NCBI GenBank assembly: GCA_964636125.1
Contig: CAZWPX010000001.1
Coordinates: 62,001 to 126,000, forward strand
Direction of reading: 5' to 3'
Origin: CAJINA01 sp964636125
GTDB lineage: Bacteria; Desulfobacterota; Desulfobacteria; Desulfobacterales; CAJINA01
DNA: 64,000 nucleotides
Part shown: piece after piece, positions 1 to 8,401 of the stretch
Numbering within the stretch: position 1 is the first letter of the stretch
Layout: every line of letters starts with the position of its first letter
Notes under the pieces: generated by a model
Seen by the model: the letters and a program-made list of their open reading frames with translations, nothing else
Database searches by the model: none
Told to the model about the DNA's origin: nothing
Made by a program: the position numbers and the translations under genes

Positions 1-382
1 TGTAACCTGTGGGTTGCATTGGGTTCGGCAGGTTTGACCGCAAGGCCAGCCTGCCAGCGGATTGTGTTTTCCAGACTCCAGGGTCGCACAACCCGATTTG
101 GGTTACTCTTATTCTATTGTCTTGTGATCGCTTTTGTCAAGATCACCGGGCCCTGTAAATCGTTGCATATATAGTCAACCTATTCGAAATCATTGGGTTA
201 GTATGAGCCTAAGTTTTTTTAATATCGGCCGCTTTGCGACTTGAAATAATGACGTCCGGATTTTGAAGACCATTGTTTTTAAAAGCACATAATGCTAGGG
301 TGCATTTTTTTACCGGTATACGTCCCGATACCGAACGTTTCAATGCCTTACCATCCTAAATAATTGAATATCAAGGCGGTTT
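1..382. other. intergenic region before the MFS gene
   Basis: No gene is seen here. The first ~106 bases contain nested inverted repeats: GTAACC (2-7) with GGGTTAC (100-106), and GGGTTG (11-16) with CAACCC (89-94). Bases 28-56 also hold a GGCAGG/CCTGCC dyad. These could be the regulatory region or terminator of a gene left of the window. The rest is AT-richer and probably carries the promoter of the MFS gene at 383, but no clear -35/-10 pair is visible. Confidence 0.3.
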
Positions 383-1612
383 ATGCGGATGTCCCTGCCC
401 ACCATTTTAAGAGTATTTTTTCCGTTTGCAGCCGGCTATTTTCTCTCCTACCTGTTCCGGGTGGTGAATGCCGTCATTGCACCCGACCTGGTGGCCGATA
501 TCGGAATGAACCCATCTGATCTCGGTTTGTTGACAGCGGCCTATTTTCTGACTTTTGCGGCCTTTCAGCTGCCCCTGGGGGTTCTGTTAGACAGGTTCGG
601 CCCACGCAAAACCGAAGCGCTGCTGTTGCTGTTCGCGGGGCTGGGGGCTTTTGTGTTTGCCCGGGCGGAGACTGTGACCGGGCTGCTGGTCGGCCGGGCA
701 CTGATCGGCTTTGGTGTTTCTGCCTGCCTCATGGCGGCATTCACCGCGTTTGTCCTCTGGTTCCCGGCCAGGCAACTACCCCTGATCAATGGTTTCCAGA
801 TGGCCGCAGGTGGGCTGGGCGCCGTGGCGGGGACGGTCCCGGTACAGAAAGCCCTTGAAATTGCGGATTGGCGCGGACTTTTTATGGGCCTGGCAGGATT
901 TGCGATTGTCATAGCGGTAACGGTCCTGTTTGTTGTGCCCGAAAAACGCCAGGCGGTGGCCGGCACCCGGCTGGGGGATCAAATCCAGGGTATCCGACAG
1001 GTTTTCACCAGTTTTATTTTCTGGCGGATTGCACCCCTGACCGTTATGTCCCAGGCCTGTGCCCTGTCCATCCACGGGCTCTGGTCCGGGCCCTGGCTTA
1101 AGGACGTCGCCGGCCTCGATCGCCAGCAGGCGGCGTTTGTGCTTTTCCTGACAGCCGTTTCCATGATTGCCGGGTTTATTCTCCTGGGTGCCCTGGCCGC
1201 CAGGCTGCCGGCCCAGGGTAAAAGGGTTTTTGCCGTACCGGTGGCGGGGATGACTGCGTTCATGGGGGTTCTGCTGATCTTGATATTCTCCAGCGCATTA
1301 CCGTCCTGGTTGATCTGGATTGCATTCGGGTTTTTCGGGACTGCGGGGATAGTGACCTATGCCGAATTGTCGCGCCAATTTCCACCGCATCTGGCCGGCC
1401 GGGTTAACACCGGATTGAACCTGTTGGTTTTTGTGGCGGCTTTTGCCGGGCAATGGGGGATCGGGGTCATTGTCAACCTGTGGGAACCTTCCGCCCAGGG
1501 AAAATTCCCGGTTGAAGCCTACCAGGTAGGGTTCGGCGTCATGCTGGTGCTCCAGGCGCTGGGTTTGCTGTGGTTTGTCCTGTCAGCAAAATTCAATCGT
1601 CAAAAAGAGTGA
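383..1612 (+). CDS. MFS transporter
   Basis: Major facilitator superfamily carrier of the inner membrane, 409 residues, the normal length for a 12-helix member. About twelve hydrophobic segments are visible. The loop between helices 2 and 3 carries the family signature as G-V-L-L-D-R-F-G-P-R-K (about residues 67-77). Substrate unknown; the general look is of the organic-anion/nitrate-type carriers. AAGGCGG lies just upstream of the ATG. It is a single gene, convergent with the small membrane protein at 1733, and no neighbour hints at the cargo. Confidence 0.85.
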   Translation: MRMSLPTILRVFFPFAAGYFLSYLFRVVNAVIAPDLVADIGMNPSDLGLLTAAYFLTFAAFQLPLGVLLDRFGPRKTEALLLLFAGLGAFVFARAETVTGLLVGRALIGFGVSACLMAAFTAFVLWFPARQLPLINGFQMAAGGLGAVAGTVPVQKALEIADWRGLFMGLAGFAIVIAVTVLFVVPEKRQAVAGTRLGDQIQGIRQVFTSFIFWRIAPLTVMSQACALSIHGLWSGPWLKDVAGLDRQQAAFVLFLTAVSMIAGFILLGALAARLPAQGKRVFAVPVAGMTAFMGVLLILIFSSALPSWLIWIAFGFFGTAGIVTYAELSRQFPPHLAGRVNTGLNLLVFVAAFAGQWGIGVIVNLWEPSAQGKFPVEAYQVGFGVMLVLQALGLLWFVLSAKFNRQKE

Positions 1613-1732
1613 TCTGAGGACCTCTGGCCTGTTCGAAATCCAGCAGCCACCTTTTGCGTTGCAGGCCGCCGCCATATACGCACAGCGGTTTCTTTTAAGT
1701 ACAGCGTCTGGAGAAAGTCAATACCAGGTGCT

Positions 1733-2179
1733 TCAAGGCTCCGGTTTCCAGAAAACAAGACCACTCAGCAGCAGGGCAGTGGCAATGCTCAGGTCCAGGC
1801 CGGCCACGCCCAGCAGCAGGGGGTAGCTGCCATGGGCCAGCCGGGACAGCGCGGTCCCGGCAAGAATCATCAGGGCCAGAAACGCAAAGAATCCCGGCCT
1901 GAAAAATTGCCAGAGCCTGGGTTGGTCCAGTGTTTTGATTCGATGCAGGTTTTTCCGACAGCCGCGGCTGAAAATGAATTTTGCTTTTATACCACCGATG
2001 AGCACACCGGTTCCAGCGGTTATCCACGGCCAGCTTTTGGCCGGCTGCAGCGCATCGGCCGCCACCAGAAGCTGGCTGCCCTTGATGATTAATACCGCAC
2101 TGCCCGCATGCCAGACCAGGGCGGCCAGAATCCTGAGGCTGCTGTGGGAGACCCGAAACAGTCGTGTTCTATCTGCCAT
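1733..2179 (-). CDS. small integral membrane protein, unknown
   Basis: 148 residues with four likely transmembrane helices (hydrophobic runs around V-W-H-A-G-S-A-V-L-I, W-I-T-A-G-T-G-V-L-I, F-F-A-F-L-A-L-M-I-L and A-T-A-L-L-L-S-G-L-V). I do not recognise a family. The ATG at 2179 was chosen because the longer GTG version (to 2224) adds only a proline-rich non-hydrophobic tail, but neither start has a good Shine-Dalgarno sequence. The gene is convergent with the MFS gene and divergent from the pab genes. Confidence 0.55.
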   Translation of the reverse strand: MADRTRLFRVSHSSLRILAALVWHAGSAVLIIKGSQLLVAADALQPAKSWPWITAGTGVLIGGIKAKFIFSRGCRKNLHRIKTLDQPRLWQFFRPGFFAFLALMILAGTALSRLAHGSYPLLLGVAGLDLSIATALLLSGLVFWKPEP

Positions 2180-2417
2180 GGGGACTAGATAAGGAGCCGG
2201 GGGGGTGATGTCAATCCTGGTCACGGTTGTAAGCGCACTTGTAAACCGGTTGGGCCCGGCTGCGCCGGAGAATTCTTTGCTTGACCGGTGGGCGGGTTTT
2301 CAGGTATGTGAAACTCAAAATAGACATCATTTGATGTGAGTTATGTAGAAGCCATCCCCAAAAGTGGATTTTGGTTCAAGGTCAAGGCGGCCGTGGGTTT
2401 CAAACCGGAGGAATACT

Positions 2418-2486
2418 ATGACGTATTTCGAGGATTTGAAACGGGCGCCCAACGCCGAGATTGGGACAAAAGGTTTTTTGAGATAG
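2418..2486 (+). CDS. 22-codon leader ORF upstream of pabA
   Basis: A short ORF with a strong Shine-Dalgarno sequence (CCGGAGG, 6 bases before the ATG) that ends 14 bases before a terminator hairpin. The peptide begins M-T-Y-F-E-D-L-K and ends G-F-L-R. It has no run of Trp, Phe or Tyr codons, so it is not a classical amino-acid attenuator peptide. It may be a leader cistron controlling pabA, or a small protein in its own right. The ribosome site is convincing; the function is unknown. Confidence 0.45.
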   Translation: MTYFEDLKRAPNAEIGTKGFLR

Positions 2487-2500
2487 CTTCTAACAGGTTC

Positions 2501-2538
2501 AGGCCACCCAGACTCCTTAGGGCGGCCTGTTTTATTTT
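2501..2538 (+). terminator. intrinsic terminator/attenuator ahead of pabA
   Basis: AGGCCACCC (2501-2509) pairs with GGGCGGCCT (2520-2528) with one A-C mismatch, followed by GTTTTATTTT. It ends 10 bases before the pabA start codon. It therefore either ends transcription of the leader ORF or acts as an attenuator for the pab operon. Confidence 0.6.
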
Positions 2539-2547
2539 GGAGAGCGT

Positions 2548-3219
2548 ATGACTTCGAAATTATTAGTGATCGACAACTACGATTCGTTTACCTACAACCT
2601 GGTCCAGATGTTCCAGTGCTATGACCTGACCATCGACGTGCACCGGGCGGATCGTATCTCCCTGGAACAGGTCCGGTCGTTGGGACCGGACTATATCCTC
2701 ATCAGCCCGGGCCCCAAGGACCCGGCCCAGGCCGGGATATCCAAAACCCTGATTCAGGCTTTCTACCGAGAAACCCCACTGCTGGGGGTTTGCCTGGGCA
2801 TGCAGTGCATCAACGAGGTGTTTGGCGGCGAAACCGTGCGGGCGGCCCTGCCAGTGCACGGCAAGACCAGCCTGGTCACCCACAGGAACACAAGCCTGTT
2901 CGGGGGGCTGGCCTCCCCCTTCAGGGCTGCGCGGTATCATTCGCTGGTCACCTGCGTGAATGCAGATGCGGGGCTTAAAATCAGTGCCGTGAGTGATGAC
3001 GGAGCGGTGATGGGGCTTTATCACCCGCGCTATCCCCTGCATGGGGTTCAGTTTCACCCGGAGAGCTTTCTCACCGAGCAGGGTTATACCATGATTGAAA
3101 ACTTTCTGGCACTTGGAAAATTGCGAAATCCACGTCAGATCAAACCGGTCTGTGAAACCTTTGCCTTTGGCTGCATAAGTTCTGTGAAGCCGGCACAGCT
3201 ACCTGCCCGGGTAATTTAG
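2548..3219 (+). CDS. pabA: aminodeoxychorismate/anthranilate synthase glutamine amidotransferase subunit
   Basis: Class I glutamine amidotransferase that supplies ammonia to chorismate for p-aminobenzoate (folate) or anthranilate synthesis. The N-terminus L-L-V-I-D-N-Y-D-S-F-T-Y-N-L is the family hallmark. The nucleophile is Cys82 in G-V-C-L-G-M-Q, and His170/Glu172 lie in H-P-E-S-F. At 223 residues it is about 30 longer than usual because of an extra C-terminal tail. It ends 8 bases before the pabB-pabC fusion, so the two are co-transcribed. The fused lyase domain downstream argues for PABA rather than tryptophan synthesis. Confidence 0.88.
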   Translation: MTSKLLVIDNYDSFTYNLVQMFQCYDLTIDVHRADRISLEQVRSLGPDYILISPGPKDPAQAGISKTLIQAFYRETPLLGVCLGMQCINEVFGGETVRAALPVHGKTSLVTHRNTSLFGGLASPFRAARYHSLVTCVNADAGLKISAVSDDGAVMGLYHPRYPLHGVQFHPESFLTEQGYTMIENFLALGKLRNPRQIKPVCETFAFGCISSVKPAQLPARVI

Positions 3220-3227
3220 GCACTTCC

Positions 3228-5486
3228 ATGCAGAGACTCAAACATGTGACCGGTCGGCTGACCGGGGTTCATACTGAGAGCCTGAGGCTGGATCAGCCAT
3301 TTGAGGAACTGGCTGCCCGCTTTGCGGATGAACCGGGCACGGTTGTGCTGATGAGCGGCGGAGACCTGGACTGTGCCCGCTATCATCTGCTTGGCCTGTG
3401 GCCCTGGTTGACATTCAAAGGGAAAAACCGGGATATACAGGTGTCCGTTTCCGGAGAAGAGCTGTCGCTGACCCAGGACCCGTTCGAGGCCCTGCGGAAC
3501 GTTCTGAATCTTTTCACGCTAAAGACAGGTGAATCGGCCCTGCCCATTTCAGCTGGATTGATGGGCTACCTGGCCTACGACCTCAAGGACCACCTCGAAA
3601 CCTTGCCTCGAACCGCGGTGGATGATCTGGACCTGCCGGACATTTGTCTCTATGCCCCATCCGTCATCGTGATTCAGGATTGCCTTACCGGAACCACGAC
3701 CCTGCAAGTCCCCCGGTTTTCAGCCGGACACAACACTTCGTGCCGGCAGCGCGTTGAGAGATTTCACCACCGGCTCAGCCGGCCGGCGCCCGAGGAGACC
3801 GGTTTTGAGGGAAACACGGACAGCCTCAAATCCGGCTTTGAGCGCTCGGAATACATGGCGGCCGTGGAGGCTATCAGGGAATATATTGCGGCCGGGCATG
3901 TCTACCAGGTCAACCTGTCCCAACGGTTTGAAGCGGACTTCAACGGAAAGGGATTTGGTTTTTTCAAGGCGCTGTTCAGCCGGAATCCGGCACCCTTTTT
4001 TGCCTATGTCCAAGCAGGGGATCACCAGATCATTTCGACTTCGCCCGAGCGATTTCTCTCCCGGGTGGGGTCCCGGGTCGAAACGCGCCCCATCAAGGGC
4101 ACCCGGCCCAGGGGGCAGACCGCCGAACAGGACCGGTCCCTGCGCCAGGAACTTGAACAAAGCGTCAAGGATGATGCTGAACTCTCCATGATCGTTGATC
4201 TCTTAAGGAACGACATCGGCAAGGTGTGCCAGGGCGGCACGGTGACGGTCAGCACCCACAAACGGCTGGAAGCTTACCAGAATGTTTACCACCTGGTTTC
4301 CGATATTGCCGGGGAACTTGAGATCGGAAAAGATTCGGTGGATCTGATCAAGGCGACTTTTCCAGGGGGCTCCATCACCGGCTGCCCGAAAATCCGGGCC
4401 ATGGAGATCATCGACGAACTTGAGCCCCGCAGACGGCATATCTACACAGGGTCCATCGGGTACATCAGTTTTCACGACACCCTGGATCTATCCATTGCGA
4501 TCCGGACGGCGACCCTGCTCAATGGGAAGGTTGTGTTTTCTGTGGGCGGGGGGATTGTATTTGATTCGGATCCGGCTGATGAATTTGATGAAACCCTGCA
4601 CAAGGGCCGCACCCTGCTGGATGTTTTTAAGGGTGCGCGGGAAAGCGGCGAATTCGTAGCCGGTCAAGTGTGGCTGGACGGCAAGCTTCTGCCTGCAGAA
4701 AACGCGGTGGTGAGTGTCTTTGACAGGGGCCTGCAGCATGGGTATGGGTTTTTTGAAACCATCCGGGTGGATGCGGGCCGCATCAGCTTTCTGGGCAGAC
4801 ACCTTGCGCGGTTTCGACGGGCCTGGGAGGCTCTGTTCGACACACCGGTGGCGGATGTCCACTGGGAACAGATCATCCAGCAGGTCCTGGCGGCCAACGA
4901 CCTGCAGAGCGGGGTTGCCGCAGTTAAAATCCTGGCCACTGGCGGTACCCGGGATACACCGCCCTACGATCACGGCCTGATGGTCTCCGCCCGGCCATAT
5001 AGACACCGGCTGACAGGCAAAAAACCGGCCGGTCAATATCTGGGTATTTACCCTGAACCGCGGCAATCCCCGCTGGCCGGACACAAAACCCTGAGCTACG
5101 CGTATTATCTGCTTGCCGGCCGGTGGGCACGGGCCAAAGGCTGGGATGAGGCGGTGATCTTGAATCCGGACGGTACTGTTTCCGAAACCCACAGCGCCAA
5201 TATTCTGGTTCTCCGCGGGGCGGATGTTCTCAAGCCCGTTTCACCGCACGTTCTGCCGGGCGTGATGGAGCAGGCCGTTTGCAGTGACCTCGGACACCGG
5301 GGGTATCGTATTCGGAAGGTCTGCCTGCGTCCGGAAGACCTTTATGCAGCGGATCAGATCTTGCTGACCAATTCACTTATGGGTGCGGTGCCGGTCCTTG
5401 CGGTTGATGGTGTGAAACTGCCCCAACCGCCCGAGCACCTGTGGCAAGACCTCAACCGTACCCTGCTGTGGACGACGCCTGGATGA
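3228..5486 (+). CDS. pabBC: fused aminodeoxychorismate synthase component I / 4-amino-4-deoxychorismate lyase
   Basis: 752 residues, two enzymes in one chain. Residues ~1-465 are a chorismate-binding PabB domain (T-G-C-P-K at ~384-388 and a C-terminal D-P-A-D-E-F-D-E-T-L motif). Residues ~481-752 are a class IV PLP enzyme of the PabC/IlvE fold, with V-F-D-R-G-L-Q-H-G-Y-G near its start and the likely PLP lysine at ~620 in G-H-K-T-L-S-Y. Together with PabA it converts chorismate to p-aminobenzoate and pyruvate. This fusion is known in several bacterial lineages. The presence of the lyase is what decides against TrpE. Confidence 0.9.
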   Translation: MQRLKHVTGRLTGVHTESLRLDQPFEELAARFADEPGTVVLMSGGDLDCARYHLLGLWPWLTFKGKNRDIQVSVSGEELSLTQDPFEALRNVLNLFTLKTGESALPISAGLMGYLAYDLKDHLETLPRTAVDDLDLPDICLYAPSVIVIQDCLTGTTTLQVPRFSAGHNTSCRQRVERFHHRLSRPAPEETGFEGNTDSLKSGFERSEYMAAVEAIREYIAAGHVYQVNLSQRFEADFNGKGFGFFKALFSRNPAPFFAYVQAGDHQIISTSPERFLSRVGSRVETRPIKGTRPRGQTAEQDRSLRQELEQSVKDDAELSMIVDLLRNDIGKVCQGGTVTVSTHKRLEAYQNVYHLVSDIAGELEIGKDSVDLIKATFPGGSITGCPKIRAMEIIDELEPRRRHIYTGSIGYISFHDTLDLSIAIRTATLLNGKVVFSVGGGIVFDSDPADEFDETLHKGRTLLDVFKGARESGEFVAGQVWLDGKLLPAENAVVSVFDRGLQHGYGFFETIRVDAGRISFLGRHLARFRRAWEALFDTPVADVHWEQIIQQVLAANDLQSGVAAVKILATGGTRDTPPYDHGLMVSARPYRHRLTGKKPAGQYLGIYPEPRQSPLAGHKTLSYAYYLLAGRWARAKGWDEAVILNPDGTVSETHSANILVLRGADVLKPVSPHVLPGVMEQAVCSDLGHRGYRIRKVCLRPEDLYAADQILLTNSLMGAVPVLAVDGVKLPQPPEHLWQDLNRTLLWTTPG

Positions 5487-5502
5487 CAGGCTGCCGGACG
5501 GA

Positions 5503-5664
5503 CTACGCCAATGTATTCCAGACGAAGAGTGCCGCCAGCTGGAGGGAAGCCAGGGTGCCGACGATTCGCGGAATCGTAAACCCACCTCTTCTTCTAATGT
5601 TTCTGGCAACCATGGCAATCCGGGTGGGGTTCTGATCATACGGTGTCGCAAAATTGGTTTTCAT
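5503..5664 (-). CDS. 53-residue single-span membrane miniprotein
   Basis: Short ORF with a good ribosome site (AGGAG, 7 bases before ATG). The N-terminal half is polar and basic (N-P-T-R-I-A-M-V-A-R-N-I-R-R-R) and the C-terminal ~24 residues are one hydrophobic helix (I-V-G-T-L-A-S-L-Q-L-A-A-L-F-V-W), giving an inside-positive, C-tail-anchored topology. It is convergent with pabBC. Upstream lie a GACACCGG/CCGGTGTC hairpin in the presumed 5' leader and a possible sigma-54 promoter at 5759-5773. I do not recognise the protein. Confidence 0.55.
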   Translation of the reverse strand: MKTNFATPYDQNPTRIAMVARNIRRRGGFTIPRIVGTLASLQLAALFVWNTLA

Positions 5665-5711
5665 TGTCGTCTCCTGTAAAGTATCTTTTTATTTATAAGC
5701 AGTTTGGGTCC

Positions 5712-5740
5712 GACACCGGGGTTTCGATTGTGCCGGTGTC
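5712..5740. other. hairpin in the leader of the miniprotein gene
   Basis: Perfect 8-bp inverted repeat, GACACCGG (5712-5719) and CCGGTGTC (5733-5740), with a 13-base loop. It lies 48-76 bases upstream of the miniprotein start, between the possible -24/-12 promoter and the coding region. It has no T-run on the minus strand, so an mRNA-stability or regulatory role is more likely than termination. Confidence 0.4.
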
Positions 5741-5758
5741 TTGACAGCCCTTTCTTTA

Positions 5759-5773
5759 TCAAGTTGCGTGCCA
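5759..5773 (-). promoter_or_regulatory. possible sigma-54 (-24/-12) promoter
   Basis: Read on the minus strand: TGGCAC-GCAAC-TTGA. The -24 box matches the consensus exactly and the N5 spacing to the -12 box is right. The -12 box reads TTGA instead of TTGC, losing one of the most conserved bases. It points toward the 53-residue gene and lies next to a sigma-54 activator gene. Confidence 0.35.
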
Positions 5774-5954
5774 CAATGCTCCGGATAGCGCCTGTGATTT
5801 TCTAATGATCTGTAAATATGGATAAAAATTTGATTTCTAAATATTCTGCCAGGTGTGTGCCGGCGACTTTCTTTTGAACCGAACCATGTCGAACCTGGCA
5901 CCCCTGGGGCGAATCTTTCCCTAACTATAAGAAATGAAAGATAAAAAACGTACA

Positions 5955-5993
5955 CGCCATAAATGGCGCACTTAGGGCCGAATGTGGCGCAGT
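5955..5993. promoter_or_regulatory. TGGCGC-type dyads, possible activator sites
   Basis: CGCCAT-AA-ATGGCG at 5955-5968 is a perfect 6-bp dyad, followed at 5984-5993 by TGTGGCGCAG. The same TGGCGC core makes up the palindromes at 8402-8450. The sites are ~190-220 bases upstream of the possible -24/-12 promoter, a normal distance for enhancer sites. The link to the EBP gene next door is inference. Confidence 0.35.
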
Positions 5994-6036
5994 TGATTTA
6001 TCGATATTTGGAGAGAAGTCGGGCGGGCACTATTTA

Positions 6037-6177
6037 GTGCCCATCCACAAACGGCATCTTTCGGCCCAGGGCGGCGTTTTCGCTCTTTTGAAATCCTCGA
6101 AATAGCCCGCTATTACTGCGGTTTCAAAATTGCTCAAGCCTTGCCCTGAACCAAAATCTACCATTTGTGGAAGGCAC
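6037..6177. repeat. 141-bp palindromic repeat element with target-site duplication
   Basis: The left end GTGCCCATCCACAAA matches the inverted right end (…CCATTTGTGGAAGGCAC). Inside is a long imperfect hairpin around GAAATCCTCGAAATA/TATTACTGCGGTTTC. TATTTA occurs immediately outside both ends (6031-6036 and 6178-6183), as expected for a 6-bp target duplication. It abuts the stop codon of the sigma-54 activator. Related copies lie at 25106, 34583, 49271 and (partial) 51570. Confidence 0.6.
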
Positions 6178-8360
6178 TATTTAATTTGGTAGGTGTTCAT
6201 TTTTCGCTGCAGGGTCCGCAGGCCAATTTTAAGGTTCCGGGCGGTGTGGGTCCGATTCCAGCGATGCGTGGCCAGGGCGGCCCGGATCTGCTGCTCTTCA
6301 AAGGCGGCCACGGCCTCCGGAAGGGACGCCGCCGGTGGTATTTCTGTGTGTGTTCCTGCTCCCGGCCCAATGCCGGCGGTGTCGCCCACCAGGTCAAGCC
6401 GTTTCAGGGTGACGAAGCGGTACATGACATTCTGCAATTCGCGCACATTCCCGGGCCAGTGGTAACCGGTCAAGGTCTGGATGTCCGCCGGGGTGACTTT
6501 CGGGCGGATTTTACGATCATAGGCCTTTAAAAAGTGCTCCACCAGCAGGGGGATATCCTCTTTGCGCTCCCTTAAAGGCGGCAAGTGAATGGGAATGATA
6601 TGGATGCGGTAGAAGAAATCACTGCGCATCTTGCCCTGCTTAATCAGTTCGTGCAGGTTGCGGTTGGTTGCGGCCACGATCCTGAATCCGGAGGCCAGGG
6701 TTTCATTGCCGCCCACCGGGGTGTAGCCGCCGCCTTCAATGGCCCGGAGCAGTTTTACCTGGAGTTCCGGTTTGATTTCACCGATTTCATCAAGAAACAG
6801 GCTGCCGCCGTCCGCCTCACATAAAAATCCTGATTTATCCCGGTCGGCCCCGGTGAAGGCGCCTTTTTTATGGCCGAAAAACTCGCTTTCCAACAGGTTT
6901 TCCGGAATGGCACCGCAGTTTACGGGAATAAAGGGGCCCTCCTGGCGGTCACTGATGTCGTGGATGGCCCGTGCGACCAGTTCCTTGCCGGTACCGGATT
7001 CACCGTAGACAATGATGTTGGTTTCTGCGGACGCCGCCATCAGCATCAACTCAAAAATCTCCTGCATCACCTGGCTTTTGCCTACGATATCACGGAATTT
7101 ATGGTGGTCATCAATGGTGACGCGCAGGCGGATATTTTCCTCCCGCAGGTGGGCTTCACTGTTGCGCAGGGCCTCTTCCATTTCTTTGCGCTTGTTGATG
7201 TCGGTAATCATCGCCTGGCAGTAGACCGAATCGTCGGACAGCTGCACCGGCACGTTGACACTGTGGTACCAGCGGTCATCGTGCGGATTTTTCATTTCGA
7301 AACCGACGCTCTGCCCCTTAAAAACCCTTTCAGCTGCGCACCAGGCACATTTTGAGCTCCGCTGGTGGATCGCCTGGTAGCAGATCTTGCCGGTGGCATT
7401 GACCCCCAGCTGGTTGATGAGATTCTCGTTCATGAAACGGATTCGGTAGCCCTTGTCGATGGTATAGATCAGTCCATCATAGCCTTCGAGGATGGCACTG
7501 TACAGCGTATCGCGATCGCGCAGGTCCTGCTCTGTCTTTTTCAGTGAGGTGATATCAATGAGCGAGGCAATGCTGCGGCCCTTGTCCGGCAGCATGCCGA
7601 CTTTGATAAAGATGTCTTTGGCGTGTCCCTGGCGGTCCATGATTCTGCACTCATATTCAGTCGGGGCGCCGTCTTCTTTGGCCCGGCGGGCATAGTGGTA
7701 TTTTTCGACCATCTGGCGGTCAGCCGGATCGATGAAATCCGTCCATTTCAGGAGGCCTTCGATTTCATCCCGGCGAAAACCGGTCAGGTCTTCAAACTTA
7801 GGGTTGGCCATGGAAATGGTGACATCTGCTTCCACGATGATGGAAGGGGAACCGGAATGGTGAAAAATACGCTGATATTTGCTTTCCGCCAGGGACAGGT
7901 CCTCGGTGCGGGCCTGCATTTCGACCTTTAGCTGTTCATGGTACTGGCCGATCAGCTGGTCAATTTTCTTTTTACGGGTGACATTGCGAACGATAACGAG
8001 GACTTCGTCTGCGGAACTGCGCACCATGCGTGATTCATAGTGCCGCGGTACCCCGGCAAACTGGAGGGTATATTCAAGTGACTGGATTTTACCGCTTTTA
8101 AATGTCCGGTCCAGTTTGCGCCTGAAGAGTGCAGCTGTCTCCGGCGGCAGGACAGCCTGGAGCGTCTTGCCCAGATACGTGTCGGCCGGCCAGTAAAGTT
8201 CCTGCACCGCACCCTCAAAGCTGCAGAAAACGCCATTCCGGTCCAGTCGGATGATCATATCTGGAATCGCATCTACGATTGCCCGGTAGGACCCCTGGCG
8301 TTCCGCGTCGCTGCGCAGGGAGGGCCGGCCGTCTGTTTTGGGGGGTGATTCGGTGTGCAT
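6177..8360 (-). CDS. sigma-54-dependent transcriptional activator with three PAS domains
   Basis: 727 residues. PAS1 ~24-130, PAS2 ~160-275, PAS3 ~285-390, AAA+ core ~425-660, Fis-type helix-turn-helix ~685-725. The AAA+ domain has Walker A G-E-S-G-T-G-K-E (453-460), the sigma-54 contact loop G-A-F-T-G-A (500-505) and Walker B L-F-L-D-E-I-G-E (521-528), all intact. PAS3 carries C327, C338 and C341 (C-x10-C-x2-C), which could bind a metal or respond to redox state. No receiver or kinase domain is present, so sensing is internal. Candidate binding palindromes lie upstream (8402-8450) and downstream (5955-5993). The TAG stop uses the first base of the adjoining repeat element. Confidence 0.9.
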   Translation of the reverse strand: MHTESPPKTDGRPSLRSDAERQGSYRAIVDAIPDMIIRLDRNGVFCSFEGAVQELYWPADTYLGKTLQAVLPPETAALFRRKLDRTFKSGKIQSLEYTLQFAGVPRHYESRMVRSSADEVLVIVRNVTRKKKIDQLIGQYHEQLKVEMQARTEDLSLAESKYQRIFHHSGSPSIIVEADVTISMANPKFEDLTGFRRDEIEGLLKWTDFIDPADRQMVEKYHYARRAKEDGAPTEYECRIMDRQGHAKDIFIKVGMLPDKGRSIASLIDITSLKKTEQDLRDRDTLYSAILEGYDGLIYTIDKGYRIRFMNENLINQLGVNATGKICYQAIHQRSSKCAWCAAERVFKGQSVGFEMKNPHDDRWYHSVNVPVQLSDDSVYCQAMITDINKRKEMEEALRNSEAHLREENIRLRVTIDDHHKFRDIVGKSQVMQEIFELMLMAASAETNIIVYGESGTGKELVARAIHDISDRQEGPFIPVNCGAIPENLLESEFFGHKKGAFTGADRDKSGFLCEADGGSLFLDEIGEIKPELQVKLLRAIEGGGYTPVGGNETLASGFRIVAATNRNLHELIKQGKMRSDFFYRIHIIPIHLPPLRERKEDIPLLVEHFLKAYDRKIRPKVTPADIQTLTGYHWPGNVRELQNVMYRFVTLKRLDLVGDTAGIGPGAGTHTEIPPAASLPEAVAAFEEQQIRAALATHRWNRTHTARNLKIGLRTLQRKMNTYQIK

Positions 8361-8401
8361 TTACTGCCAGGTTCTCCGGGTGGCACGGGTTGCTGCGTCA
8401 G

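Noticed and set aside
1620..1650. Short stretch near GTTCGAAATCC looking like a tRNA T-loop
   Set aside because: No acceptor stem or anticodon arm can be folded around it.
2336..2551. Longer ORF (71 codons) overlapping the pabA leader
   Set aside because: It overlaps the leader ORF with a good ribosome site and the terminator hairpin in another frame, and has no family resemblance.
5895..5912. TGGCACCCCTGGGGC on the plus strand as a sigma-54 promoter
   Set aside because: The -12 box is poor and no plus-strand gene follows.
5689..5955. 88-codon minus-strand ORF in the gap before the sigma-54 activator
   Set aside because: Its residue composition is not protein-like and it overlaps the leader hairpin and the possible promoter of the miniprotein gene.
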